NCBI RefSeq assembly: GCF_000801105.2
Contig: NC_079515.1
Coordinates: forward strand, 24,885,407 to 24,949,406
Length of the DNA: 64,000 nt
From: Raphanus sativus
Lineage: Eukaryota; Streptophyta; Magnoliopsida; Brassicales; Brassicaceae
Reading direction: 5' to 3'
The notes below the pieces were generated by a model. It searched no databases. It was not told where the DNA came from and saw only the letters and a program-made list of their open reading frames with translations. Shown here one piece after another: positions 35,943-47,254 of this stretch (position 1 is its first letter; the number at the start of each line of letters is the position of its first letter). The position numbers and the translations under genes were made by a program.

Positions 35943-36194
35943 CGCCGATAAGGACCCGGGTTCGAATCTGTGGCCACGGAATGCTTTACGATCTCTCCAA
36001 ATTTAAATTTAAGCGCGGCGTTGGTGTTGGGCCTTTGGATAATGAGTATTAGTGACGGCTGGTTCCGGACCAGGGATGACTACGGGCCTAAAGATTGCGG
36101 AAAGCTACGGAAGTGACTACGGACCTATGAGTTGCGGAAAGCTACAGAAGTGTCTACAGATCTACGGATTGCGGAACATCCTTGTTTAAAAAAA
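35943..36194 (+). mobile_element. SINE, 5'-truncated, with target duplication and internal tandem repeats
   Basis: AAGCAATAACAA at 35931-35942 and AAGCAATGACAA at 36195-36206 flank a 252 bp block that ends in an A run. A box B promoter element, GGGTTCGAATC, lies at 35959-35969 only about 17 bases from the left edge, so box A is missing and the copy is truncated at the 5' side. The body contains a 37 bp unit (GACTACGGGCCTAAAGATTG...) at 36078-36114, repeated at 36115-36151 and partly again from 36152. Its GC content stands out sharply from the AT-rich surroundings. Confidence 0.8.
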
Positions 36195-36206
36195 AAGCAA
36201 TGACAA

Positions 36207-37320
36207 TAAATTTGATTTACATTTGATTGTCAATGTGATTTTTTGTGATATTTTCATTTGTTTTTAAGAGTTTCACATAATTGTATTAAATTAAATTTCT
36301 GTAAAAGACTATTATTTAAAGAAAAATGCGATTCTATTTTTTATAAAAATATACTTTCCAAAATGATTTGTTTTAGTTATAATTAATAAATTTTGAAAGT
36401 CAAAATAAAATTTGAAAAATAAAAATAAAAATTTATAATAAAAATATACTTTATAGGAAAATAACAATCTCTATTTTAAAGTGAAAATATAGATTGATTA
36501 TACCTTATTTTCTCAATTATAGCATTCAGAAATGAAAATAACAATAGATATAAAATGTTCTTGTCTTATACATTACATATTAATGTTTTGTTTGTCAACA
36601 TGGTTAATTTGTTTGAGTTTTTATTCAATTATCATAAGAGATATTTCACAATATAATTATACATATATCAATAATTTTATTTACATTGATTAAATATAAT
36701 ATGTAAAGTTGGATTCAAATCAACATTCTTGTGCTTTTATTTATTTTGAAATTCCATAGGTTTTGGCAGTTCCAATAAATTAGTTTAACAATACCACTTT
36801 ATATTAACAACTATATATTTGTTTAATTAAATAAATCATTGTTTATAAATAAATATAATAAAACTGATTAAAGATAACACCTTATTTTAAAATAAAAATA
36901 TTAATGTTGTTATTCAAATAATGTTTTTAAATTAATAAAGTTAAAAATTAAAAATTGAAAGATTTATAAAATAGTAATTAATCTCTTATTTAGATTTTTG
37001 ATCTTTAAACTAATTGTAAATTTATTAATAAATATTTATAAAGGAATCATGTCCGCATTTGTGGACAAAGCACCTAGTCATGTAGTATTACGGTCTATTC
37101 CCTATATTAACTACGACTTAATATCAAATGGACTTTCAAAGTATCATGTAAATTTGATAAATATTAATATCTATATTAGTTTTGACGGTTATTACTTCTT
37201 AGAGAAATTTGTCATAAACTATTTCCATACGAATAACGTGAGATATCATTTCACGTATTAATAGACATCAATTTGCTTACATTGTGTTGTGCCGATTACA
37301 TTTCAAAGCTGTTATTTTAG
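36207..37320. other. AT-rich intergenic DNA between two SINEs
   Basis: Very AT rich, with short frames only and no supported gene. One 87-codon frame near 37000-37260 has no family resemblance and atypical composition, and I do not call it. Confidence 0.55.
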
Positions 37321-37334
37321 TATGCCAAACTAAA

Positions 37335-37545
37335 AGCAAGACGAGTTACTCTGGTGGTATACGGTTTGCAGTTACAAGTACGGTCTCGGATTCGATTCGC
37401 ACTGACCACAAATTTGTTCTGGCACCCAAAACTGAAGACTGTTATCTGGCCATAATCCACCATCGGGTGTATGTCCGCACCGTTAAGAATTCGATCTCTA
37501 GTCTTGACCACCACGGTGGATCAGGACACTAGGTTATAAAAAAAA
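37335..37545 (+). mobile_element. SINE with 14 bp target duplication
   Basis: TATGCCAAACTAAA at 37321-37334 and TATGTCAAACTAAA at 37546-37559 (one mismatch) flank a 211 bp insert ending in T followed by eight A. Box A-like TGGTGGTATACGG lies at about 37353-37365 and box B-like GGATTCGATTCGC at about 37387-37399, with normal SINE spacing. No coding potential. Confidence 0.8.
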
Positions 37546-37559
37546 TATGTCAAACTAAA

Positions 37560-38109
37560 TTTTCTGGTTTAGAAAATTTCTTGATTTTATGTAGAATAAG
37601 GAATTAATATCGTAAAAAAAAAACTCTAGTATTAGTAAAAAGGTATCATGAGAAACTTAGACTAATTTTTTCTCTTTTTGTAATACAACTGATATTCATA
37701 TTCAACAACGTCACATCATCATATAATATAGTACAAGATATTTTGATAGTCGGCAGATTTGACACACACATACACACACAAGGCCCAAACTACTCCACAC
37801 TCCATAGCTAAGCAAAACATAACAAAACAAAATAAATTGCCATTTGCTTCAATAACAATGGTCGTCGATACATCAATTTTACGGCGCACGATACGTCCCC
37901 ATCTCGTAACTTTCCTCGCTGGCTCACGTTAGCATCTCCACACGCTGCATTATCATTGGCAGTTGTTCGGTTCCATAAAGGCGTAACGCTCCGGATTCGA
38001 GGGAGGAGGTGTCGCCACTCGCCACTCGCCACTCGCCACCGCCCTTGCGTTTGCTTCTCTTGTCGATTCCTCCTCGGAATTCTACAGATCAGGTCTCTGC
38101 TGGGCGGAT
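37560..38109. promoter_or_regulatory. Upstream region and 5' UTR of the PGPS gene
   Basis: AT-rich to about 37840, then more GC rich toward the start codon at 38110. A short tandem CGCCACT repeat (4 to 5 units) lies at about 38012-38040 in the presumed 5' UTR. No gene is called. Confidence 0.5.
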
Positions 38110-39230
38110 ATGGGTGAAGAAGAAGACTCCGTGACGGTGGATCAGAACAGTTGCAAAGTGCTTACATTGCCCACCTTGTTAACCCTTGGCCGTGTAGCTG
38201 CCGTTCCGATCCTCGTCGCGAGTACGTTTCGTTCACTCTCTTCGGTTTCGAGTCTGAATTATGATTTTTTAATCAATCAGATCTAAAGGCAAACACTGTT
38301 GATAGCTTTTGTATCGACGTTTGATTGATTATATCTGAATTGGATCCTGATGAATGATGATGATGTATATTAAACGCAGCGTTTTACGTTGATTGTTGGT
38401 GGGGGAGAACTGCCACAACAAGTCTTTTCATTGCAGCCGCCATTACAGATTGGCTTGACGGATATATTGCACGGAAGGTACTTCACTTTTTTTCTTTTTT
38501 GTACTTTCTTCTTTACCACACTTGAAGTCGTGAGCTTAAATGTTGTGCACTTTTCAGATGAGATTAGGTTCTGCTTTTGGTGCTTTTTTGGATCCAGTGG
38601 CTGATAAGGTGAGTGAACCTCTTTATATGCCCTTGTTGTAGTAGAATCAAAAGGTTTTGTCTTTTTTTTTAATTTGTGTTATGGGTTTTGCAGCTTATGG
38701 TAGCAGCAACATTGATATTGCTGTGTACTAAACCTATGGACGCTCTTGTCTTAGGACCAGTTCCATGGTTAGTGACAGTACCTTCCATTGCCATTATTGG
38801 TAGAGAGGTAAGATATATAATGTTTACTGTTTTATTGAATATCATTCAAGTAAGTTGCACTTATCAGCGCTTGGTTTATTCTAGATTACTATGTCAGCAG
38901 TAAGAGAATGGGCTGCGTCTCAAAATGGCAAGCTTTCCAAGGTAATAGTGTGGTCATATTCATATGCATTTAACTAAGAGCTCCTTTTGGTACTTACTAA
39001 TATAGATGGCATTGGTAATATGTGCTTAGGCTGTTGCTGTAAATAGCTTGGGAAAGTGGAAAACTGCAACGCAGATGATAGCGCTAACCATACTGCTTGC
39101 AAGCCGAGATAGCAGTTTTGAGAGGCTATTACCTTCGGGTATTGGGTTGCTCTATGTATCTGCAGGGCTCTCTATATGGTCTTTAGTTGTTTATATGAGA
39201 CAGATTATGAGAGTACTGCTAAAGAAGTAG
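38110..39230 (+). CDS. PGPS2: Phosphatidylglycerophosphate synthase
   Basis: Six exons: 38110-38221, 38380-38477, 38558-38608, 38694-38807, 38885-38941 and 39030-39230; 210 codons plus TAG. The enzyme condenses CDP-diacylglycerol with glycerol-3-phosphate, the committed step to phosphatidylglycerol. The full CDP-alcohol phosphotransferase signature DGx2ARx8Gx3Dx3D is present (DGYIAR at exon 2 end, then G, D and D in FGAFLDPVADK, exon 3). Several hydrophobic segments follow (LMVAATLILLCTK, PWLVTVPSIAIIG, GIGLLYVSAGLSIWSLVVYM). The N-terminus MGEEEDSVTVDQNS is acidic and not a transit peptide, which fits the endomembrane PGPS2 form rather than the plastid/mitochondrial PGPS1. Compared with the Arabidopsis protein I remember, a segment after residue 14 is missing. 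Position equals At3g55030. Confidence 0.92.
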
Positions 39231-39665
39231 CAAAATTTTCTTTCTTTGGCTTTTGCTTTCAGTATATACACATATAATGGAAGACTTGCCAGCCTCATTT
39301 TTTTTACCTCTCTTCTTGAAGAAAGCTGAGTAACTTCTCTCTCTCTCTCTATCTGGATACAAAACGAAATTAGTTGGGCAAGCACTCTAGGACTCTTATG
39401 ATGCTTTAGTTCTGTTTTCAACTCTGGGCACTGGGATCTTTACTATACTTGGCTTTGTACAATAGCTCTGAATCACATTTCTCCTAGCCTCGCCGAAGAA
39501 GCAAGCACGAACTTATGGGAAGTGTAAGGAGAGAGTAAGCAAGCAGTTGAGATTATGAAAAACAGTTGTTGCCTGTGTCAATGTAGATGCTTTTACATTC
39601 TTTTTCCGGATACAATATAAATAATAATATTAAACAAATCTTTGATGACTCAAACTCTCATATGC
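39231..39665. other. Convergent intergenic region between PGPS and GSTL
   Basis: The two genes converge here, so both 3' UTRs must fit in about 435 bp. Polyadenylation-type motifs (AATATAAATAATAATAT) lie at about 39615-39630. A (CT)n run sits at 39336-39349. No gene. Confidence 0.5.
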
Positions 39666-41268
39666 TTAGGGACGTGCTTCTGCTTGGGCTCGTTTTTTGT
39701 GTCTCTCAACTATCTCTTGTGGATCTTGACGGGTTTCTGTGTAAGCTTCAATAGTGTTCATCTCCTGCACAAGAAGGCGAATATCCAGAGATTTGTTCTT
39801 TAAGATGAAAAAATAGATACGAAAACTGAATAAAAAGGTGTAACCTCAATCCAAAGGGCGAGGTTTGGCCGACCAGATGTGATGTCCACATTCATTACAT
39901 CCTTAAAGATAAGATGGAATCTCTCTATGAACGGAATATATGCAATATCAACCTGTGTGTATTAATCATTCACCATTTTAGACTCAAACATCAGATATGA
40001 GTAGAAGAAACTGAAGAAAATGGACAAATACCAAACTAAATAGGTCAAGGAAGAAAGGCCCTTGTTTGAATTTGGAAAGAGCCTGCTCAATGCAATCAAA
40101 TGCAGCATCTGAAGGAAAATATAACACAAAGATTCATCAGTACATATGGGAAGAAAATGTTTGGAAACACCAAAAAGGGAGATAATATCTTGTAATAAAA
40201 TTTACCTGCTGCATCACTGTCGGCACCTGATAATGTGGATCGTACGGCCTTGGAGAAGGAGTCGGTGTAAGAGATTAACTCATCAGCGAATGCTTCCTTC
40301 TCCACACTCTATTGTTATTCCACATTATGTTATTATCTCTTTCTAAAGCAACTACATTAAGCGCAACAAAAATAAAGAACTCACAGTGGGTGCAAGTGAA
40401 GGCCCTTTGAAATTGGTGTCGATGTACTTAATCAGGTCAAGGCTCTCTCCCATCACTCGGTTATTGTGCTCTAATGCAGGCACCTATCATTAAAAAAAAT
40501 AGAGAACAAGATAGCTAGCTCCTATGGAGTCTTCTGGCATATAACAATCAAATCAGATCATGAAGCACAAGAGAAAAAAAAAAAGCTTTTCACCTTGTTA
40601 GCCGGGTACACTTTCTCCTTGTACCAAGCAGGTCTGTTCTTGAGATCAATTGGTACAAGTTCTATCTTGTCTTGCAAACCCTGCATAAACAACATAACAT
40701 TGCTCTAGATCAATCAAACTAGCTTCGTATCTTAACATGGAATAAAAGCGAGATAAATGTAAACCTTGTAGTTCCGAGCAATCCACGCACGTTGCGCAAA
40801 TGGGCAAGAATAAGATATGTACAACCTTTTCAAATCAAAAGAAACCAAAAACATTTCATCATCCGAGAATCTCTCTCTCTTTCTAGAAATGAGACAAAAG
40901 CAACTTAAAGTCCAAACCTTGTCGAGCCATCGAACACTTGAATTGGTTCAGAAGAGGAATCAATCTCCGGAACACGACTGCAAACCACAAAACTTGGAAT
41001 CTCACTAACGATTGAGTCTTAATTTGTTTTTTTTTTTCATTAGGAAGCTTCTCAGAGAAGGAAGGATTTACCTTGAGTTTATAACAGCCAACACTGGCTT
41101 GGTTCTGCGTGTTCCGTTTGATTTACAACGTAGCTTCAGGTCAGTATCGAAGCTTGATCGGTGAATTTTCCGACCAAAGTAGAGAGATGAGGAAGGGAGA
41201 GAAACATCCCTCGAGGATAACGCAAGCGATGGATATGAGCACACGCTAACTCTCACTCCTAAACTCAT
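39666..41268 (-). CDS. GSTL2: Lambda-class glutathione transferase, plastid type
   Basis: Nine exons starting ATG 41268; exon 1 is 41268-41072 and exon 2 is 40977-40918, the rest read from splice sites down to TAA 39668-39666. The first 65 residues (MSLGVRVSVCSYPSLALSSR, then basic) look like a chloroplast transit peptide. The thioredoxin-fold part carries the lambda-class active site CPFA in LYISYSCPFAQRAWIARNY, with a catalytic cysteine in place of the usual serine, and the glutathione-contact phrases NKVPALEHNN and MGESLDLIKYID. The helical C-terminal domain (GPFFLDLFSLVDIAYIPFIE) ends HKKRAQAEARP. Lambda enzymes act as glutathione-dependent reductases, for example on oxidised flavonols, rather than as conjugating enzymes. 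Position equals At3g55040. Confidence 0.93.
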
Positions 41269-44192
41269 ACTCGATCGTTTTTTCTGTTCGTTTTCTCAGG
41301 ACAAATGGATTTTGACTTCACCTTTATCTGACTGCCACAAGTTAGCCTGAGATTATAAACCAAACCAAACCGATTTGTTTTGGTTTAAAATTTATTTCAA
41401 TTCACTGAATTAAAAAAAAAACAATTATCTCTCAAGTATGCATTTACACCCACTTGGATTAACTAATATACACTTAGGGGTTTAGAGTTAAATGTTGGGT
41501 TTTGAGGTTTTAAATTTCAAAAAATAAAAAATAAATATCCAATTTTTAAAAATAAAATAAAAAATATTTTGATCATTTTTTTAGAGCTATTTTGTGATAA
41601 AAATTTAAAAGTGCTATTTGAGAGAATTATCCAATTGTTATTTGTTAAAAAATTATAACCTAATCATATCAACTAAATATTAAAATGTATTTGATTTAAC
41701 CGAATTTTGAGTCGCAATACCAAATTAATCCGAATTTTCATTTAGTTCCCTTTATAAAGTTTTTGTGTGAACCAGCTAACGAAAAATCGAATTATCCAAA
41801 CTAGTTGTTCGGTTCAAACCAGCATGCCATGCCTCACCTAAAGTTCCAACCTTTCTTCTCTTCTTTTCATTATGCACAATAGACCTTTTCCCGGGCTATG
41901 CCCGGGTTTTTTCCCATATATTTAAATTAAATTTAGATTATTATATAATTTGTATTTGACTATATATTTTTATATTTAGACTAATTACACTATATAAATT
42001 ATTAGAAAATTTTATATTTTATATTGTTTTTGGTCACTACAATGTTGAAATTATTGAAGTTCAATTTTTTTGCAGTATCAGAAAATAAACATAAACTGGA
42101 TAAACATGATGAATATTTTTTTATTAGTCTTATTTAAAATTCAATTTTTATTTTTCTCGTGCACAATAGATTTTAAGAGATATTACAATTCAAATATAGT
42201 GTGTCAATTAGTTATGAAATATTTAAACAATTCATTTTATTAATTGGATAATATGTTTTTACGAACTTACCTTTTTACTATTTTCACAATTATAATATGA
42301 AGTCAGAAAATGATGTAAAGCTACTAAAAATGAATAAGTGATTTTCGTATTAATTTTCATATATTTTATAAAATTATATATATATATATGTTATTTTTGA
42401 ATATATGTTTCTAATATATATCTGCTTCCTAAATTTTTTTAGATTGCCTCTGCATATGGATGTAATTTCACGTATCTGCTTCTAATTCCATGTATCAAAA
42501 CTTTTTCCACCAACAGTAAATATGCCAATTTGTAAAAATAAAGGAATGTCATGTTTTCCGTTGACATAGTGTACACGCAAATACTATCTTAAATTCAAGA
42601 GTGAATTGGGTGAAAATCCTAGAAGAAGTTACAAATTAAGAAAATATCTATAGTATAAAAATTGTGGGGATTCAAAATGATGTAGTATAGCAAAAATGAC
42701 AAAATTACCCTGCTGTCTATAAAAAAGAGATTTATATTATGACTGGTGATAATAGGTTAGAAGCTACAGTGTTCCAAAAGAAAAAAAAAGGGTTAGAACT
42801 TAGAAGCTACACAAAATATAATTGTAATTGAAGGAATAAAACATGTACGAAACACGGTTAAATCGGATGATTACGCGAGCGGTGGTGTGTCTGTGGTTAT
42901 TTCACCATATCAACAAGAAAATCGAAGCAAGCAATTTGTTTTTATATTTTCAAAGTTTTGAATAACTAAAATCATGTATTTAGTGATAGATTTATGTAAT
43001 TGGAACATAAACAATACGATATCACATAAAATTTTGATGATAGAGAAAACTGAAGCAGGCAGCCATGAAAACAGCTTGAGCTGTCGAAAACCCTAAAAAA
43101 ATTGGAGGAAGAAGATGAATTATTTACATTTTTGCCATTCATTAAAGAAAAATAAAATAAAATCAGTGTAAAGGACAACTCGAACCGGGGAAACGAGCTT
43201 GAGAGGACCAACTTAAACCACCAGACCACTGTAACTTATTCGAATATAGATTGCAAGCTCTAAAATATAACCCTTTATATCCGAAACTGTTATCAAGGAA
43301 ATTTAGCAACATGTAGATTGACCTTAAAAATAGTTTGGTAGTTTGTATTTAGCCAGGGAACAGAAACACGGGATTGGTTAAAATAAAATTTATGCTGCTA
43401 AAGATAGTTGTGGAGATTGATTTAGGATTTTAGCATGTTTTATTATGTAAATATACGCTAAACAGATTATTATCCGAGTAACTCTTCGTGTGTGTAGGGT
43501 TAACAACAGCTGCTCACGGTGTGCATGGACATATTAGACAAGAGGAATCCCAGACAGTAAATAGATTAGCAAAACGTGCGAAAGTTTATATATATATATA
43601 TGTTAGCATGTTTTTTTATTGGAGGCACCTGAGCATCATTGTCTGTGACTGTTAGCTAGTATAAACAAACAATTAGCAATACAAGCAGAGTCATTGTGTG
43701 TCTAGACATTATAAATGACAAATAAAATTGAATGGTAGCTAGATATTTGCCAAGTGTATGTTGCTAATATGCGTACATAAGTTAAAATTAGAAATTTATC
43801 TAGACTTGTAGCAAATGTGGATGGCTAACACGGTCTTTTGCTTGTCCATGGTCATTCACAGCAGCCGAGTAGTACATGTTCAGCTTCATGAGCAACATAA
43901 GATGACACCTAAGGGAGTAAATTAATGTAAAAATACTCTAAAACAGAAAGAGACACGATTAAGATGAAATGTTAATTTAGTGTAGACAACTATATACTTA
44001 CATTTCCAGATTTACATTTAGTGTAGACAACTATAGATTTAACATTTTTTCTCTGCTTCCTGGAGAAAACAAAAACCCACATGACAAACAAATAAACACA
44101 AAACTGACCCTACAAAGGTACAAACAAAGGCAGCAACACAAAAAAAAAGGAAAAAAATCAATCAAAGAATAAACATAGGAGCTTATGTTTCT
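41269..44192. other. Gene-poor AT-rich intergenic DNA
   Basis: No gene is supported. It holds a Helitron-like terminal hairpin (41879-41906), a (TA)n run at 42376-42390, and two short direct duplications with small inserts (42757-42811 and 43975-44035). The first part (41450-41650) contains phrases such as TTAGGGGTTTAGAGTT that I associate with common crucifer repeats, but no boundary is visible. Confidence 0.55.
41879..41906 (-). mobile_element. Helitron-like 3' terminus, diverged
   Basis: On the minus strand a perfect 7 bp stem CCCGGGC / GCCCGGG with a three-base loop (41906-41890) is followed by seven bases and then CTAT, where a Helitron would have CTAG or another CTRR. Stem position and spacing equal those of the two better ends near 62.5 and 62.7 kb. 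Only the terminus is called; the 5' limit, somewhere to the right, is unknown. Confidence 0.4.
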
Positions 44193-44360
44193 AGAAAGGA
44201 TTCTTTAGCAAAGAATTGTTCTTGAGAAAACAAACGGCATTTCACTTGCTTAAGCTCAGCCGCCATAGACACCACGTTACGCCGGAAACTCTCCTTCTTC
44301 CCATCTAAATCTCTCAGAAGTGGATCCACCGCCGTTTTTCACAGAATCAGATATCAGGTT
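44193..44360 (-). pseudogene. Relic exon of a coiled-coil protein gene
   Basis: A 55-codon minus-strand stretch reads TAVDPLLRDLDGKKESFRRN, then VVSMAAELKQVKCRLFSQEQ, then FFAKESFLET and a stop. It has no usable start of its own and no exon on either side that I can join. The phrase order resembles the C-terminal part of the Arabidopsis At3g55060/At2g39300 coiled-coil (CAP-Gly linker-like) family, from memory. The full gene would be expected between PP2C and the MAEA homologue but is absent there, so this may be a displaced relic. Function is presumably lost. Confidence 0.45.
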
Positions 44361-44970
44361 TGGTCGGATCTCTCATAAAAATCAGTGAGTCTGTTACAAA
44401 AGCATCAGATCAAATCTCAGAAACTCTTCAATGGAGAAGAAAACAAAAAAAGGAATAAATCTAAAAACTATATTCAACGCATGTGAACAAATCTTAAATT
44501 GTTAACTTAAGAAAACAAATACTGGACCATTAAAATAATGAACTTTTTATCAATGAATCGAGATTTTAAATTTGTTTCTTTAGACATTGAGAAGCAAACA
44601 AAGCATCAAAGGAGTTAAAATAAAAGATTGCGACTTCACAAATTTTTGTGGAAAGTAAAATATATGGAGAGAAAGTTCAGCAGGAGAGCTTTGTTTTCTC
44701 AGAAAAATCGTCAAGAGAAAATCAAAGCTTGATTTTCATTCTCTCTCGTGACAGGGGAGGGGAGAGAGAAAGGAGACATGCAATCAATGAGTTTACATGC
44801 AACTGTTCAAACTGGTAACTGGTTGCTCGGTTTCAAAAGGGAATGAGGGTAAAAGAGTAATTGAATTGGCTGGCTGACACATACATTGGAAACATAAATT
44901 GTGTATATAACTAATTATCATATAAATCTTGTGTGTAGAGTGCAAATACTCTAAATTCAACCCTCCATAC

Positions 44971-45657
44971 TAGGCCTGGGCACGGATCGGATATCCGGGT
45001 TTTTGAAGGTATTTGTGATTTGCTTCGAATGTTACGGATATCTAATTTTCCGATTTGCTTTGATTCGGAAAAATACGGATATTCGGAAAAACGGATATCC
45101 GGAAAATAAATAGATATTTGCGGATATTTGCGGATACTTACGGATATCTCATTTGTTTTGATTAATACAAATAATCTTAAAAATTTGATACAAATTTTTT
45201 TTGGAAAATATTTTTTTTTTGCATGATATAAAGGATAAAAATTAAAAGATACAATGAATCTACATATTTTGTAGAATTTTAAACTTAATTAACAATTATA
45301 ATAACACAAAACTGAAGAAAAAAATTATAATTGTCATAAATGTTTTTTTCCTTTTATGTAATATTTTTATATAAGTAATAATATGAATAGAATCTGTCAA
45401 ATCATATGTTAGAATAATAATTTTATACAATTAAAATTTTAAATATAATCAAAATATACATGTATTTATATATTGACGGATCGGATCGGATATTCGCTTC
45501 CCAAAATTTTAGTATTTGTGATTTGCTTCGATATTAACGGATATTGAATTTTAGTATTTGCTTTGCTTCGAAAGCTTACGGATATTCGGAATTTTCGGAT
45601 CGAATAGTAACGGATAACGAATCGAATCAAATTTCACGGATAAAATGCCCACCCCTA
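44971..45657. mobile_element. Non-autonomous hAT-type element, 687 bp, 8 bp target duplication
   Basis: CTCCATAC at 44963-44970 recurs at 45658-45665. The ends are TAGGCCTGGGCA on the left and, in reverse, TAGGGGTGGGCA on the right, fitting the hAT end pattern YARNG. Both flanks inside the ends are dense in CGGATAT / ATATCCG motifs (GGATCGGATATCCG, CGGATATTTGCGG), likely transposase or host factor binding sites, while the middle 300 bp is AT rich. No coding capacity. Confidence 0.85.
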
Positions 45658-45665
45658 CTCCATAC

Positions 45666-47254
45666 CCACAATTTTGATCAAACCTCTTGCATGCACTTAT
45701 ACTCCAACTCATCACACCATGAATTTTGTTTTTAATCGAGATGTTTCAGAAAATGAAAAAAAAAGGCGAAACATAATTTACAGAAATTCCAATGCGTGAA
45801 TTTCATCCTCACATCTTAAGTTGCACGGGAGTTTCGAAGGACATCTACTTCCCGCGGAAGCTTCATCTTTTAAATTGTGAAAACTTACGGAATTTTACTT
45901 CTTCTTTTTTTGTCATACGGAATTTTACTTCTAAAACGTTTCAAAAAATACTTTCTTTAAAAACACGTTATAAGCTTACGATTCCGTTTTGGAATCACGT
46001 TTCGTTCTTTTTTAACACAATGTCATAAATCAATAAAAATATAAAACCAAAAAATTTGATTTATATAAAATTAAATTTTAATAGTAATGAAATAAAGAGA
46101 ATAAAAATATACAAATATTAAAACTAATTTTTGTCATCAGAAAGAAAAATTAAAACTAATATTGTAAATTATCTTTATTTATTGAAATTTTATTAAAGAT
46201 ATAGCATATATTCAAATACATTGTGTCAATAAATTTATGAATTATTAAAAATAATTAATATAATAATTTCTTTAAAAATTAATTTATATGTATTTTCTCA
46301 ATTCTAATATGAAATTTTCAAATTATTATAAATGATTTTTTAAAAATTTAGATCATATAAACTTTGTTCTAAAATTATTAAAACAATTCTTAATAAATGG
46401 ATATACACTTCCAACACATACCCGCTTCTTAATTTTTTTAAAAATCTCGTTTATGCGTGCATACGCTTTCTCTTTCATGTACCCACTTTCGTTTTCATGT
46501 AACACAGTGACACATCTACTAAACCGAAAATTAAAAATTATGTTCTTTATTTATATTTACAGTATAAATTCTATAAATTAATATTTATTACACTAACAAT
46601 CACCTTAAATGATAAATTTATTTGAATTCAAAAATAGAACACAATTGAATAAAACTATAAGGTATCAATTTTTCAAACAGTTGTATACAAATATATCCTT
46701 ATATTAAAATAACAATAAAACTTATATATAATAAATCTTATTGTTTTTTTTCTCTATTAAAGTATTTCAAATTTTTAATATTTTAGTAGTTTAATGTTAC
46801 ATCTAAAACGTATCCATTCTAAAATCTATTTCCATTACACCAAATAGAAATAAAAAAAAATCCTGAATTTAAAATTTGATTAAGAATAAACTATTATTGT
46901 TAGATTTCATATTGATATTTAGAAGTAACGAAGTCTTAAAATATTTTGTCAAATTAATCTGTATAATCTAATCAAATATCATGCTTTAAACATTATTGAT
47001 ATAAAGAGTTTTGGCTGTTTTTCGGAAACATGAACAATGCGTCGTGGATTATCATATTTCCTATTTATTTCGGCAATAGAGCTTTATTTGGAAGACTTCC
47101 GAAAGAGCTAATCACTAATATTGATGTATGGAAGATATATAGAATATTAACCATAAAAATTTTGAAATAGAAAAAGAGATAAATTTATAAAATTGATTAA
47201 GATAAGATGTAATTAGTTCAAAATTTAGTTGATTCTCAAATGATAATAAGAGGA
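45666..47254. other. AT-rich intergenic DNA
   Basis: No gene is seen. A 17 bp direct duplication around a T-tract insert lies at 45886-45932. From 46030 to 47000 the sequence is extremely AT rich, and parts (ACCCGCTTCTTAATTTTTTT near 46420) resemble the stretch near 42420 beside the Helitron-like end, so a related degraded element is possible. Confidence 0.45.

Noticed and set aside
36998..37261. 87-codon frame in AT-rich DNA
   Set aside because: Mostly Ile, Asn, Tyr and Phe from AT-rich codons, no splice or promoter context and no family resemblance.
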